From the NCBI GenBank assembly GCA_002423305.1, contig DIVI01000242.1, forward strand, positions 1 through 11,573: a stretch of 11,573 bases of DNA. The letters run 5' to 3'. The first letter of the stretch is position 1. Each line of letters begins with the position of its first letter. The notes under the pieces were generated by a model that made no database searches, was not told where the DNA came from, and was given only the letters and a program-made list of their open reading frames with translations. Below are positions 1 to 8,089 of the stretch, piece after piece. This stretch comes from Methylococcus sp. UBA6136 (lineage in GTDB: Bacteria; Pseudomonadota; Gammaproteobacteria; Methylococcales; Methylococcaceae). The translations under genes were made by a program, and so were the position numbers.

Positions 1-2
1 GA

Positions 3-3000
3 CAGGACATCTCCGATTACTCGACCATCCACAAGGCGGGTGGAACAGTCAATATCAGGGCCGAAGGAGATGTAAACATGCGCGCCGGCAGCCTGATTGA
101 TGTCAGTGGCGGTGCCCAACGACGTGCAAACGGGGCCATCACCGCAGGTGACGCCGGAACAATCGCGATGGCCGCAGCCGGTATCGATGGTTCCGATTTG
201 TCCATCCAGGGCGCATTGGCAGGCTATGCCATAGCAGGCGGAAAAGGCGGTACCCTAGCATTGACCTCGGATCAGGTCATACTCGGAGGATATCCAACCT
301 CAACCGGTGAGGGCAACGCCAACCCATTGTTTTTGAATCCAGGATTTTTTGCTGCTGGGGGTTTTGAACATTACCAAATCGGGTCCAACAAAAGTGGAAT
401 AGAGGTCGCCGATAACGCAAAGATAAAACTATCGGTTCAAAACCGAGTGTTCGATCCATCCGCGGCCGGACGTCGTAGTGGAGAAAACCTGTCGGATTTC
501 ACCCTCATCGAAACGCTTTCTGAGTTGGAACGACCCGCCGGTCAGCTCGACTTGAAGCTTTCTCAGGACGTGGGATTTGGTGGAAAAGAGGCTGCAATCC
601 GCATTGGGGAGGGAGCAGAGCTAGAGACCATCGCGGGTGGCAAGCTCACCCTCACTTCCGATGGCAACATCCTCGTTAATGGTCGACTCACAGCCAAAGC
701 CGGTGAGATCGCGATGACTGTCTCGCCGCCAACCGTCACGGATCTCGGCTTTCTTCCAAGCCAGGGCATCTGGCTGGGAAGTTCTGCTCAATTGGATGTC
801 AGCGGAACCAGTCAGACCTATCAGAACCGTTCTCAGAATACCGTCGGTGAAATTCTGGATGGTGGAAGAATCACTCTCCATGCTGATCGCGGATTCATCG
901 AAACCAGTCAGGGTTCGGTCATGAATGTTGCCGGTACCGCCGACTATTTGACTGTTCCTAAAGGGCAAAGCAACCTGAGCCCTGTCAGTGGAGACAAACT
1001 GTTGGTCGCCTCCAATGGGGGGAGCATTGAACTCAGATCAGCCGAGGGTATGAACATACTGGGCAGTATGGAAGCCAGGGGCGGCGGGGTAGGCGCACAA
1101 GGCGGCACGCTGCAAGTGGAAATGAATCCCTACACTCGAAAAGAACCCGGCCAGATCGTCCCCGGACAATTACCTTTCCCCACAGTCCCAAATGTGATTT
1201 CAATTTCCGCCAATGGATCTGGCGGATCCATGGTTAAGCAGGGGGAGGATATCCCCGAAGAGAATTACGGCCACAGCTATCTTGCTGCCAACGAACTCGG
1301 ACGTAGTGGTTTCTCTGAACTCAACTTCAAGACACCTGATCGCATTGAATTCAACAGTGCGGTTGATTTGGCGGCCAACCGAAGCATTACCCTTGATGCC
1401 TCCATCATCAGCTGGAATCCAATAGAAACAAACGGCGGGGAGGTCACGGTCAATGCACCGTATGTTGCATTGGGTTCATCCCAGACCCGGCCGGGGAGTA
1501 TCCGCCCGAGCTCAGGTGATGGCACGCTCAATGTGGCGGGTGGTCTCATAGATCTGGTGGGCACCTCGGCCACGCAGGGATTCAGCAACATCAGATTGGA
1601 AAGTCAGGGTGACATTCGTCTTGTAGGGGTTCGCACCCAACAACAACAACGAGACTTTCTGGGTGAGTTCCTGACGAGTGGCGACATGACGCTTTCGGCC
1701 AGCCAACTCTATCCCACGACCCTCTCCGATTTTCGAATCGCCGTTCAGGGAAATGAAGCTGGTCAGTTAACCGTGGAACAGACCGGTCCAGCGAACAAGG
1801 CCCCTTTGCTTTCGGCGGGCGGAAAATTGACGCTAGAGGCTCCAAACATTACACAGTCCGGAACCATTAGGGCCCCGCTGGGTGAGATCACACTGAAGGC
1901 TCGGGACACGCTGACGTTAACCGATGGCAGTATCACTTCTAACTCGGCGGCGGGCAGTTTAATCCCGTTTGGTAAGGTTCAGGGCGGGCTGGATTGGATC
2001 CTCCCCCTGGGACAACAGACTTTGATCTATGAGAAGCCACCCGAAAAACGTCTGACGCTCAATGGGGACAAGGTTACGCTTGCAACTGGGGCGGAAATCG
2101 ATACACGAGGGGGCGGTGATTTGATCGCCTATGAGTTCATCCCGGGACTGGGTGGTTCCTACGATGTACTGGATCCTTCAAGCCAAGGCTATCAGGGATC
2201 TTTTGCCGTCATGCCCGCATACCAGAATAAGGCCGCGCCGGTCGATCCCCTGGAATTGCCGGGCAGTGGCCTGAACGTGGGCGATAGCATCTATCTTGCC
2301 GGTGGGGGCGGACTTGCTGCAGGGAATTATGTGCTGTTACCTGCCCACTATGCCCTATTGCCGGGGGCATTTCTGGTAACGCCCAAGGCAGGATCGACCG
2401 ACCTGTTGCCGGGCAGAAAGCTGGGTACTGCCAATGGCGGCGCGGTCGTGGCGGGCTATCGGACAGTCGCGAATACCGACCTACGTGATCCACGCTGGAG
2501 CGGTTTCGTGGTTGAGCGCGGCAATCTGGTTCGCAAGCGATCCGAGTTTTCACAGTACACAGCAAATGCTTTCTACAGCAAGAAAGCCAGCGAAACAGAG
2601 ACCCCCATACCCTATTTACCGCGTGACGCAGGGGCTATGGTGCTTGCCGCTAAAACCGGACTGAACCTGGATGGGTTCATCAATGCTGGCGCCACTGCGG
2701 ATGGCCGAGGGGGCCGGCTGGACATCACCGCTGACAATATCGCCGTAGTCGGGCAACTGGCTTCAGCGGCGGTGGATGGCATGGTCGCGCTGTCAGCTGA
2801 CAAATTGAACAGCCTGAATGTTGCCAGTATTTTGATTGGGGGCATTCGAGCAAGCAGTGATACAGGTACGAAATTTGATGTCCAGACCAATAACATCCGT
2901 CTCATGGATGGAGCACATCTAAAGGGTCGAGAAGTGCTGCTCGCAGCCAAGAATGAAGTGGCGCTTGAAAGTGGCTCTTCATTATCCAAGGACGGTGCAT

Positions 3001-6000
3001 CTGCTAACCAAACTCAGCAAAAACCGATCTATGAACTGAACGGGGACGCGGCATTTGTGAGGGTCAGCACAGGGGAACAAGCTTCGTTGCAACGCACCAA
3101 TGTGCGAGGGAATGCCGGCTCAATCGTGCTGGCCACTGGCGCCAAAATCATCAGCGATGACGGGGCTATGATGCTGGACGCAACAGCAGAGAACTTGCTG
3201 GATGGGGAGTTGGTCATGAACGGCGGCTCCGTAGCCCTGGGTGCCAAGCGTATCAGCTTGGGCGAATTGAGCGATGGGGCAAGCGGTCTCCAGTTGGGAC
3301 AAGGCCAGTTAGACGCCATCCAGGCCGACGAACTCGTTCTGAACAGCGGTTCGGATATCAGCCTGTTTGGCAGCCTAGACCTGAAGGCAAAAAATCTGAC
3401 ATTGCAATCGGGTGGGTTGTTCGGGTTTGCCAATGCAGACAAGACCGCCAAGCTCACCGCCGAAAATCTGACTATTGCAAATAACAACGATGCCTATACC
3501 AACAGGCAAGGCTATGGGACCGGGCAGATTGATATTCAGACCCAAAAACTGACTTTGGGCCAAGGCGACTATCAATTGGGAGGCTTCAGAACCGGACAGT
3601 TCAATATCAGCAACAGCCTGACCGGTGTCGAGGATGGCCAGCTTACCGCGCGCACCAACCTGGTCATCAAGACCCCCCGTATAACGGGAGAACGTGGCGC
3701 CAACACCCGCATTGACGCTACGGGCTATTCAGTCGATATCCTGGCAGATGGGAATGCCGCCGGATCCACGGTGGACGCTTTGGGTGCCCGGTTGGCGATC
3801 ACCGCAGACAGCATCAAGCAGGGCAGTCAGATGCTCTTTCCATCGGGAAGTGTCAAGTTGAATGCCCTCAGTGGGGACTTGACCCTTGCCCAGGGAGCCG
3901 AAATTGATGTCTCGGGTCGTTTGGCCACGCTCGGCAAAAAATCTATTGAGACGGCTGGTGGTGGAATTCAATTACTGGCTGAGAACGGCAATATCGCGGT
4001 AGAAGGCGGCTCGATGCTGAAGCTGGGTGGCGCTGAAGGCGGCTCTCTCGAATTGACGGTGCCCAAGGGGCAGATCACCTTGGCGGGTGACTTGAATGCC
4101 AAGGGCACCCAAACCGGAGGACGCTTCATGCTTGATGCGGGAGACACCAACTCGGTTGGCAAACTGGGTGATCTCGGTGCGCGACTAAAGACAGCTGGCT
4201 TTACCGATCAGATCAGCTTGCGGGGTCGATCCGGTGATTGGGCACTGAATAACGGCGAGAATCTTGATGCGCGCAACATCGCCATAATTGCCGATCAAGG
4301 CGCCATTCAAATGGCCGGACAAATCACCGCTCAGGGGAAGGATGCCCAAGTTAGGCTGAATGCGGCCGATGCACTGCGCTTCGCCAACTCCAGTCGCCTC
4401 ACGGTGCAGGGGACATCCACACAGGGGGGCTTGCTGCTAGCCAGCGCGGTGGATACCGACGGTGATGGTCAAGGCGGCATCACGGTGGAGAGTGGGGCCC
4501 AACTGAATGTCGGCAACACGTCTGGCGAGGCCACTGGAGAAGTGCGCTTCCGAACTGACCGGAATGGCCAAGATGTGGCCTTTGCGGGCGACATAGCCGG
4601 TGCCGTCCAGGGGTCTGGCAACACCACCCTGGAGGCCGTCAAGACTTATGACAAAAATGGAGTCATCAGCGAACAGGACATCACCACCTGGAAAAGTGAG
4701 ACCGACAGTTTCATGGCGAATGCCGACTCTATCGAAGGGCGGCTGGGTCTTCCGGGCGGCTTGTTGGCCGGTCTGGACATCCGCAGCAAGGGTGACCTGA
4801 CAATCGATGCCGCTGGGTGGAATCTGGTCGACTGGCGCTATGGTGGGCGTGCAGGGGAGCTGTCGCTGACGGCGCTGGGCAACATCAACATCAAGGGCAA
4901 TCTGTCCGACGGCTTCAAGGATGATGCCAATGGCATTGATTTGTCAGCCGTTGGCGGGACGTCCATCGCGGTCAAGGATAAGTTGCAAACGGGTCAATCC
5001 TGGGGCTTTCATCTCGATGCGGGCAAAAACGTCACTGTAGCGGCCAACAGCCTGATTCGCACAGGGACCGGCAACATTGATATCACCGCGGGTGAAGATT
5101 TTGTCCTGACCAATGCCAGCTCGGCGGTCTATACCGCGGGTCGTGCGGACAATAATCGTTATGGCAGTTTCAATAATGCGTTTGTCGCCAATAACTTCCT
5201 CGGTGAATACCCGGTCGATGGCGGCGACATCAATATCACAGCGGGCCGGGATGTGATCGGGGCAAGGACCGGGCAATTGTTCGATGGCTGGATGACGCGA
5301 ACAGGTAACTGGACACAAAACAACGATCACACCGGTGAGACACCGACCGCCTGGGCTATCAATATTGGTGGACCAGAAGGATCGACCCGGCCGTTTGGCA
5401 GCTTCAACCAGAATATCGGCGCACTGGGTGGCGGAAATATTGTGGTGAATGCAGGTCGTGATGTGACGGATTTGTCGGCCATCATCGCCACGACCGGCAA
5501 GCAGGTGGGTGAGTTGGCCAACCCCGGCGACCCCACAAACAACAACTTCAACACTAACGTGGTGCAGGTGCTCGGTGGTGGCGATCTGGAGGTCAATGCT
5601 GGTGGCGATGTGCTTGGTGGAACCTTCTACACCGGCCGTGGTACTGCCAATATTCGTGCCGCCGGTTCCATCAAAACTTCCGAAACTGGCGACAATCTCG
5701 GACCCGTTTTGGCACTGGGTGATTCACAATTCAACCTGCGCGCGGGTGATGACATCGAGTTGGCGGCGGCCATCAACCCAACGGTGATCAATGATGCGCG
5801 CAGCCGAAACTACTTCTTCACTTATACGGGGGACAGTCGCGTTTCATTGCAGGCTTTAGCCGGCAATGTCACCTTGGCCAACCAGACGGTTGAGTTGATC
5901 GACTCTCTTAACGCGCTCAGGCCGTTCAATAACCAATTACGCTTCCCCGGCGTTTCACAGGAAGCCCTGTCGGTATATCCCGCAGGCTTCCAGGCTGTGG

Positions 6001-7718
6001 CTCTTCAGGGCGATGTCATTTTTGGCAACTCGTTCGTTACTTATCCGGGGGCCAAAAGCGAATTCACCGTGCTGGCCGGTGGAAACATCACGACACGACT
6101 GACCGGTAACAATGTCAACGTCACCCTTTCGGATGCAGATGCCAGCCTGTTGCCTGGCATTGCTAACCCGGCCAGCAGCTGGGAGGATGCCAATCAGCGC
6201 CTGCAGCCCTTCGGTAATTCGAATCTGATCCATGCCAAAACGCCTGTTCATAAAGGTGATCCCGAACCGGCATTGATTTACGCCAAAGGTGATATTCGCT
6301 CAAATGATGCCTTGTTGTTCTCCCTTTCAAAGGCCGCCAATGTGGAGGCGGGGCGAGACATCAAGGATGTGAGCTTCCAACTGCAACATTCGGACTATGC
6401 ACTGACCAACATCTCGGCGGGTCGGGACATCCAGTTCACCACACCGCGCAATGAGCAAGGGAATCTGGTGAACCTGACACGAGAAATTCGTGTGGCAGGG
6501 CCTGGTGAACTCTGGCTGACCGCCGGGCGAACGTTGGATCTAGGGGCATCCGCTGGGGCCTACACGATAGGCAATACCAACAATAGTGCGCTCGCAGAAC
6601 GAGGTGCCTCCATATCGGTGCAGGCCGGTGTCGCGAAAGGGGCAGACTGGGCGGGATTTGCCAAGGTGTATGACCCCACATCGAGCACCTACGCGGCTCT
6701 ATTAACCACCTACATGAGTGAGCGAACGGGTGAAACGCTTACCCCAGCCGATGCTGCTGCGGCCTATGAAACACTTCCTGAAGAACAGCAACATGAGTTT
6801 CTACTAAAGATCCTGTTTCAAGAAATCCAGGCTGCTGCAACACTTGCAGCCAAGAACGGCAGAGCTTCTGATTACAGCGGTGGTTACGCCGCCATTGACG
6901 CCCTCTATCCCGGTGCGGGGAAGGACAACAATTATGCGGGTGACCTCAAGTTGTTCTTTAGCCGGATCCATACAGTGGATGGCGGCGACATCAACATGAT
7001 GGTACCGGGCGGATTGGTGAATGCCGGTCTCGCGGTCGCCTTTGCCGGTGCCAAGCCAGCCAGTGAGCTGGGCATCGTTGCCCAGCGCGAAGGCAACATT
7101 AACGGCTTTGTTAACGATAACTTCATGGTTAACCAGTCCCGTGTATTCGCGCTGGATGGCGGCAACATCACGCTCTGGTCGTCCAATGGCAACATCGATG
7201 CCGGCCGTGGTTCCAAGGCATCGCTTGCCGTTCCCCCACCCATCATCACCTTTGATGAACAGGGCAACCTGAAGGTTGAGGTACCGCCGGCGGTATCCGG
7301 CAGCGGTATCCGGACTGCCGCCAGTACGGTCACCCGACCCGGTGATGTCACGTTGGCGGCACCACGTGGTGTGGTTGATGCGGGCGAAGCCGGTATCGGC
7401 GGATCCAACATCACCATCGCGGCCACCGCCGTTCTGGGGGCCAGCAATATTGACGTGGGCGGCAGCTCAACGGGTGTACCCAGTACCAGTGTCTCGGTTC
7501 CCGTCGCCTCCCCTGGCGCAGCATCCGCAGCCGCCTCGGCTTCTAATCAAGCCACCCAGACTGCCGAATCCGCTGTCAACAATGACACCAATCAGGCCAT
7601 GGAAAAGAACGCATTGGCTGAAAACGCATCAAGCTTTACCCCTCTGCAAGTGGATATCCTTGGTTTTGGTGAATGTGCTGTGGTCGATATCAAGGAAGGC
7701 AAGCCGGGCTGTGTCTAA
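3..7718 (+). CDS. Giant filamentous-haemagglutinin-type exoprotein (TpsA-like, DUF3739 family), 5'-truncated by the window edge
   Basis: The frame is open from base 3 and ends at TAA 7716-7718, giving 2,571 visible residues. The first ATG (78) is internal, and the signal peptide and N-terminal TPS secretion domain lie upstream. The protein is built of short beta-strand repeats rich in Gly, Asn, Asp and Ser, as expected for a right-handed beta-helix fibre. Recurring motifs are (I/L)DVSG (about 96-107, 795-806, 3903-3914), GGxIxL and xAGRDV/I. The last is densest at 5070-6540 (GNIDITAGED, GGDINITAGRDV, GGNIVVNAGRDV). A module at about 2280-2390 (LAAGNYVLLPAHYALLPGAF) and one at 6400-6640 (GPGELWLTAGRTLDLG) match what I recall of DUF3739-type haemagglutinins. 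A helical insert lies at 6687-6915. The C-terminus is an Ala/Ser/Thr-rich linker (about 7455-7630), then TPLQVDILGFGEC and a terminal Cys pair. It is expected to be exported through a TpsB pore, but no TpsB is in the window. Known relatives are adhesins or surface fibres; the ligand is unknown. No frameshift was seen. Family assignment is firm; DUF3739 is from memory. Confidence 0.93.
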   Translation, partial: QDISDYSTIHKAGGTVNIRAEGDVNMRAGSLIDVSGGAQRRANGAITAGDAGTIAMAAAGIDGSDLSIQGALAGYAIAGGKGGTLALTSDQVILGGYPTSTGEGNANPLFLNPGFFAAGGFEHYQIGSNKSGIEVADNAKIKLSVQNRVFDPSAAGRRSGENLSDFTLIETLSELERPAGQLDLKLSQDVGFGGKEAAIRIGEGAELETIAGGKLTLTSDGNILVNGRLTAKAGEIAMTVSPPTVTDLGFLPSQGIWLGSSAQLDVSGTSQTYQNRSQNTVGEILDGGRITLHADRGFIETSQGSVMNVAGTADYLTVPKGQSNLSPVSGDKLLVASNGGSIELRSAEGMNILGSMEARGGGVGAQGGTLQVEMNPYTRKEPGQIVPGQLPFPTVPNVISISANGSGGSMVKQGEDIPEENYGHSYLAANELGRSGFSELNFKTPDRIEFNSAVDLAANRSITLDASIISWNPIETNGGEVTVNAPYVALGSSQTRPGSIRPSSGDGTLNVAGGLIDLVGTSATQGFSNIRLESQGDIRLVGVRTQQQQRDFLGEFLTSGDMTLSASQLYPTTLSDFRIAVQGNEAGQLTVEQTGPANKAPLLSAGGKLTLEAPNITQSGTIRAPLGEITLKARDTLTLTDGSITSNSAAGSLIPFGKVQGGLDWILPLGQQTLIYEKPPEKRLTLNGDKVTLATGAEIDTRGGGDLIAYEFIPGLGGSYDVLDPSSQGYQGSFAVMPAYQNKAAPVDPLELPGSGLNVGDSIYLAGGGGLAAGNYVLLPAHYALLPGAFLVTPKAGSTDLLPGRKLGTANGGAVVAGYRTVANTDLRDPRWSGFVVERGNLVRKRSEFSQYTANAFYSKKASETETPIPYLPRDAGAMVLAAKTGLNLDGFINAGATADGRGGRLDITADNIAVVGQLASAAVDGMVALSADKLNSLNVASILIGGIRASSDTGTKFDVQTNNIRLMDGAHLKGREVLLAAKNEVALESGSSLSKDGASANQTQQKPIYELNGDAAFVRVSTGEQASLQRTNVRGNAGSIVLATGAKIISDDGAMMLDATAENLLDGELVMNGGSVALGAKRISLGELSDGASGLQLGQGQLDAIQADELVLNSGSDISLFGSLDLKAKNLTLQSGGLFGFANADKTAKLTAENLTIANNNDAYTNRQGYGTGQIDIQTQKLTLGQGDYQLGGFRTGQFNISNSLTGVEDGQLTARTNLVIKTPRITGERGANTRIDATGYSVDILADGNAAGSTVDALGARLAITADSIKQGSQMLFPSGSVKLNALSGDLTLAQGAEIDVSGRLATLGKKSIETAGGGIQLLAENGNIAVEGGSMLKLGGAEGGSLELTVPKGQITLAGDLNAKGTQTGGRFMLDAGDTNSVGKLGDLGARLKTAGFTDQISLRGRSGDWALNNGENLDARNIAIIADQGAIQMAGQITAQGKDAQVRLNAADALRFANSSRLTVQGTSTQGGLLLASAVDTDGDGQGGITVESGAQLNVGNTSGEATGEVRFRTDRNGQDVAFAGDIAGAVQGSGNTTLEAVKTYDKNGVISEQDITTWKSETDSFMANADSIEGRLGLPGGLLAGLDIRSKGDLTIDAAGWNLVDWRYGGRAGELSLTALGNINIKGNLSDGFKDDANGIDLSAVGGTSIAVKDKLQTGQSWGFHLDAGKNVTVAANSLIRTGTGNIDITAGEDFVLTNASSAVYTAGRADNNRYGSFNNAFVANNFLGEYPVDGGDINITAGRDVIGARTGQLFDGWMTRTGNWTQNNDHTGETPTAWAINIGGPEGSTRPFGSFNQNIGALGGGNIVVNAGRDVTDLSAIIATTGKQVGELANPGDPTNNNFNTNVVQVLGGGDLEVNAGGDVLGGTFYTGRGTANIRAAGSIKTSETGDNLGPVLALGDSQFNLRAGDDIELAAAINPTVINDARSRNYFFTYTGDSRVSLQALAGNVTLANQTVELIDSLNALRPFNNQLRFPGVSQEALSVYPAGFQAVALQGDVIFGNSFVTYPGAKSEFTVLAGGNITTRLTGNNVNVTLSDADASLLPGIANPASSWEDANQRLQPFGNSNLIHAKTPVHKGDPEPALIYAKGDIRSNDALLFSLSKAANVEAGRDIKDVSFQLQHSDYALTNISAGRDIQFTTPRNEQGNLVNLTREIRVAGPGELWLTAGRTLDLGASAGAYTIGNTNNSALAERGASISVQAGVAKGADWAGFAKVYDPTSSTYAALLTTYMSERTGETLTPADAAAAYETLPEEQQHEFLLKILFQEIQAAATLAAKNGRASDYSGGYAAIDALYPGAGKDNNYAGDLKLFFSRIHTVDGGDINMMVPGGLVNAGLAVAFAGAKPASELGIVAQREGNINGFVNDNFMVNQSRVFALDGGNITLWSSNGNIDAGRGSKASLAVPPPIITFDEQGNLKVEVPPAVSGSGIRTAASTVTRPGDVTLAAPRGVVDAGEAGIGGSNITIAATAVLGASNIDVGGSSTGVPSTSVSVPVASPGAASAAASASNQATQTAESAVNNDTNQAMEKNALAENASSFTPLQVDILGFGECAVVDIKEGKPGCV

Positions 7719-7740
7719 TGTCTTCATGAGAAAAGCGTGA

Positions 7741-7789
7741 GGGATAAGCCCCCTGGTTGAAATCAGATTGAGTTCAACCTTCTTATCCC
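7741..7789 (+). repeat. Two-tier inverted repeat (long hairpin) after the exoprotein gene
   Basis: The outer arms GGGATAAG (7741-7748) and CTTATCCC (7782-7789) are perfectly complementary. Inside them GGTTGAA (7755-7761) and TTCAACC (7773-7779) also pair perfectly around an 11-nt loop. No T-run follows the outer stem directly. Its 3' arm shares CCC 7787-7789 with the 5' arm of the terminator hairpin at 7787-7800, so the two structures cannot form fully at the same time. It may stabilise the mRNA 3' end or compete with the terminator; the function is not known. Confidence 0.7.
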
Positions 7790-7805
7790 GACTCATCGGG
7801 TTTTT
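7787..7805 (+). terminator. Intrinsic terminator of the exoprotein gene
   Basis: CCCGA (7787-7791) and TCGGG (7796-7800) form a perfect 5-bp stem with a CTCA tetraloop, followed at once by TTTTT (7801-7805). It lies 69 bp after the exoprotein stop codon and no gene intervenes. The stem is short, so termination may be partial, and an overlapping upstream hairpin competes for its first three bases. Confidence 0.65.
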
Positions 7806-7987
7806 CGAGGATATCAATGGGGACGATGGCGTCGTGGCATCGTCCCGCTTCCGGGAACGTCGAAACACCGTTCGTTAATGCCCTTGGCCTCGTCAGATGA
7901 GCCTCCGAGGGGCCTGGCCTGAGGGACGCCAGGGGGCTCGACATGTACGGATATCTGACTGTCGACCGTAACATAGGCTGGCCGGCT
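7806..7987. other. GC-rich, hairpin-dense intergenic segment with no credible gene
   Basis: This stretch between the terminator and the Pho-box promoter has no ORF resembling a protein and no tRNA or rRNA. It is GC-rich, in contrast to the AT-rich promoter beside it, and carries several perfect inverted repeats. These are GGGACGATG/CATCGTCCC (7820-7828 with 7838-7846), CCTCG/CGAGG (7888-7892 with 7906-7910) and CCTGGC/GCCAGG (7913-7918 with 7928-7933). GTCGA (7859-7863) could pair with TCGAC (7938-7942) and enclose the last two hairpins as a three-way junction. It could be a structured RNA, a 3'UTR remnant or degenerate sequence. I recognise no known RNA family. Confidence 0.5.
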
Positions 7988-8054
7988 TATTCATAAATAT
8001 GTCACCACAAATTAACAATTAATTCATCATCAAGTCATAAGACTCGGCAATAAT
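7988..8054 (+). promoter_or_regulatory. Pho-box array (five PhoB half-sites) and -10 box of the PhoX-family gene
   Basis: Five 7-mers recur at exactly 11-bp steps: TATTCAT (7988), ATGTCAC (7999), AATTAAC (8010), AATTCAT (8021) and AAGTCAT (8032). All fit the PhoB half-site CTGTCAT at its conserved 3' part (T at position 4, A at position 6, T or C at position 7). The last ends at 8038. Exactly 10 bp later comes AATAAT (8049-8054), a -10-like hexamer, and no usual -35 is needed in this geometry. The expected start is near 8061, giving a leader of about 30 nt before ATG 8090. In the known Pho regulon, phospho-PhoB binds such direct repeats and recruits RNA polymerase under phosphate limitation. 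Individual units are degenerate; the phase and spacing carry the call. Confidence 0.8.
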
Positions 8055-8078
8055 TCAACGTTCCTAATACCACCAATC

Positions 8079-8083
8079 AGGAA
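8079..8083 (+). promoter_or_regulatory. Ribosome binding site fixing the PhoX-family start
   Basis: AGGAA lies 6 nt before ATG 8090. The nearest in-frame stop upstream is TAA 8051-8053, and no ATG, GTG or TTG occurs in frame between it and 8090. The start is therefore unambiguous. Confidence 0.75.
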
Positions 8084-8089
8084 CTTAAA

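Noticed and set aside
4452..4481. Calcium-binding DxDGDG motif (DTDGDGQGGI) in the exoprotein
   Set aside because: A single copy in an Asp/Gly-rich repeat protein. It could bind calcium, but nothing else supports a defined EF-hand or thrombospondin-type repeat.
6932..7447. Antisense ORF of 171 codons, and similar minus-strand ORFs such as 3029-3487
   Set aside because: They lie wholly inside the exoprotein gene, have compositions that mirror its Gly/Asp-rich codons (Pro, Ser, Ala and Arg in excess), and show no recognisable domain. They are shadows of a long GC-moderate gene.
7718..7729. ATG overlapping the exoprotein stop codon (TAATG), as if translationally coupled
   Set aside because: The frame stops after three codons at TGA 7727-7729, so no protein is encoded.
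7629..7974. Minus-strand ORFs (7629-7868 and 7783-7974) covering the intergenic region
   Set aside because: Low-complexity translations with no domain. They run across the terminator hairpins and have no clear ribosome binding site, so they are not supported as genes.
7806..7987. Cyclic di-GMP (GEMM) or other known riboswitch
   Set aside because: I looked for the conserved GEMM core and saw none. The segment also lies upstream of the predicted transcription start of the phosphatase gene (near 8061), so it would not be in that mRNA unless read through.
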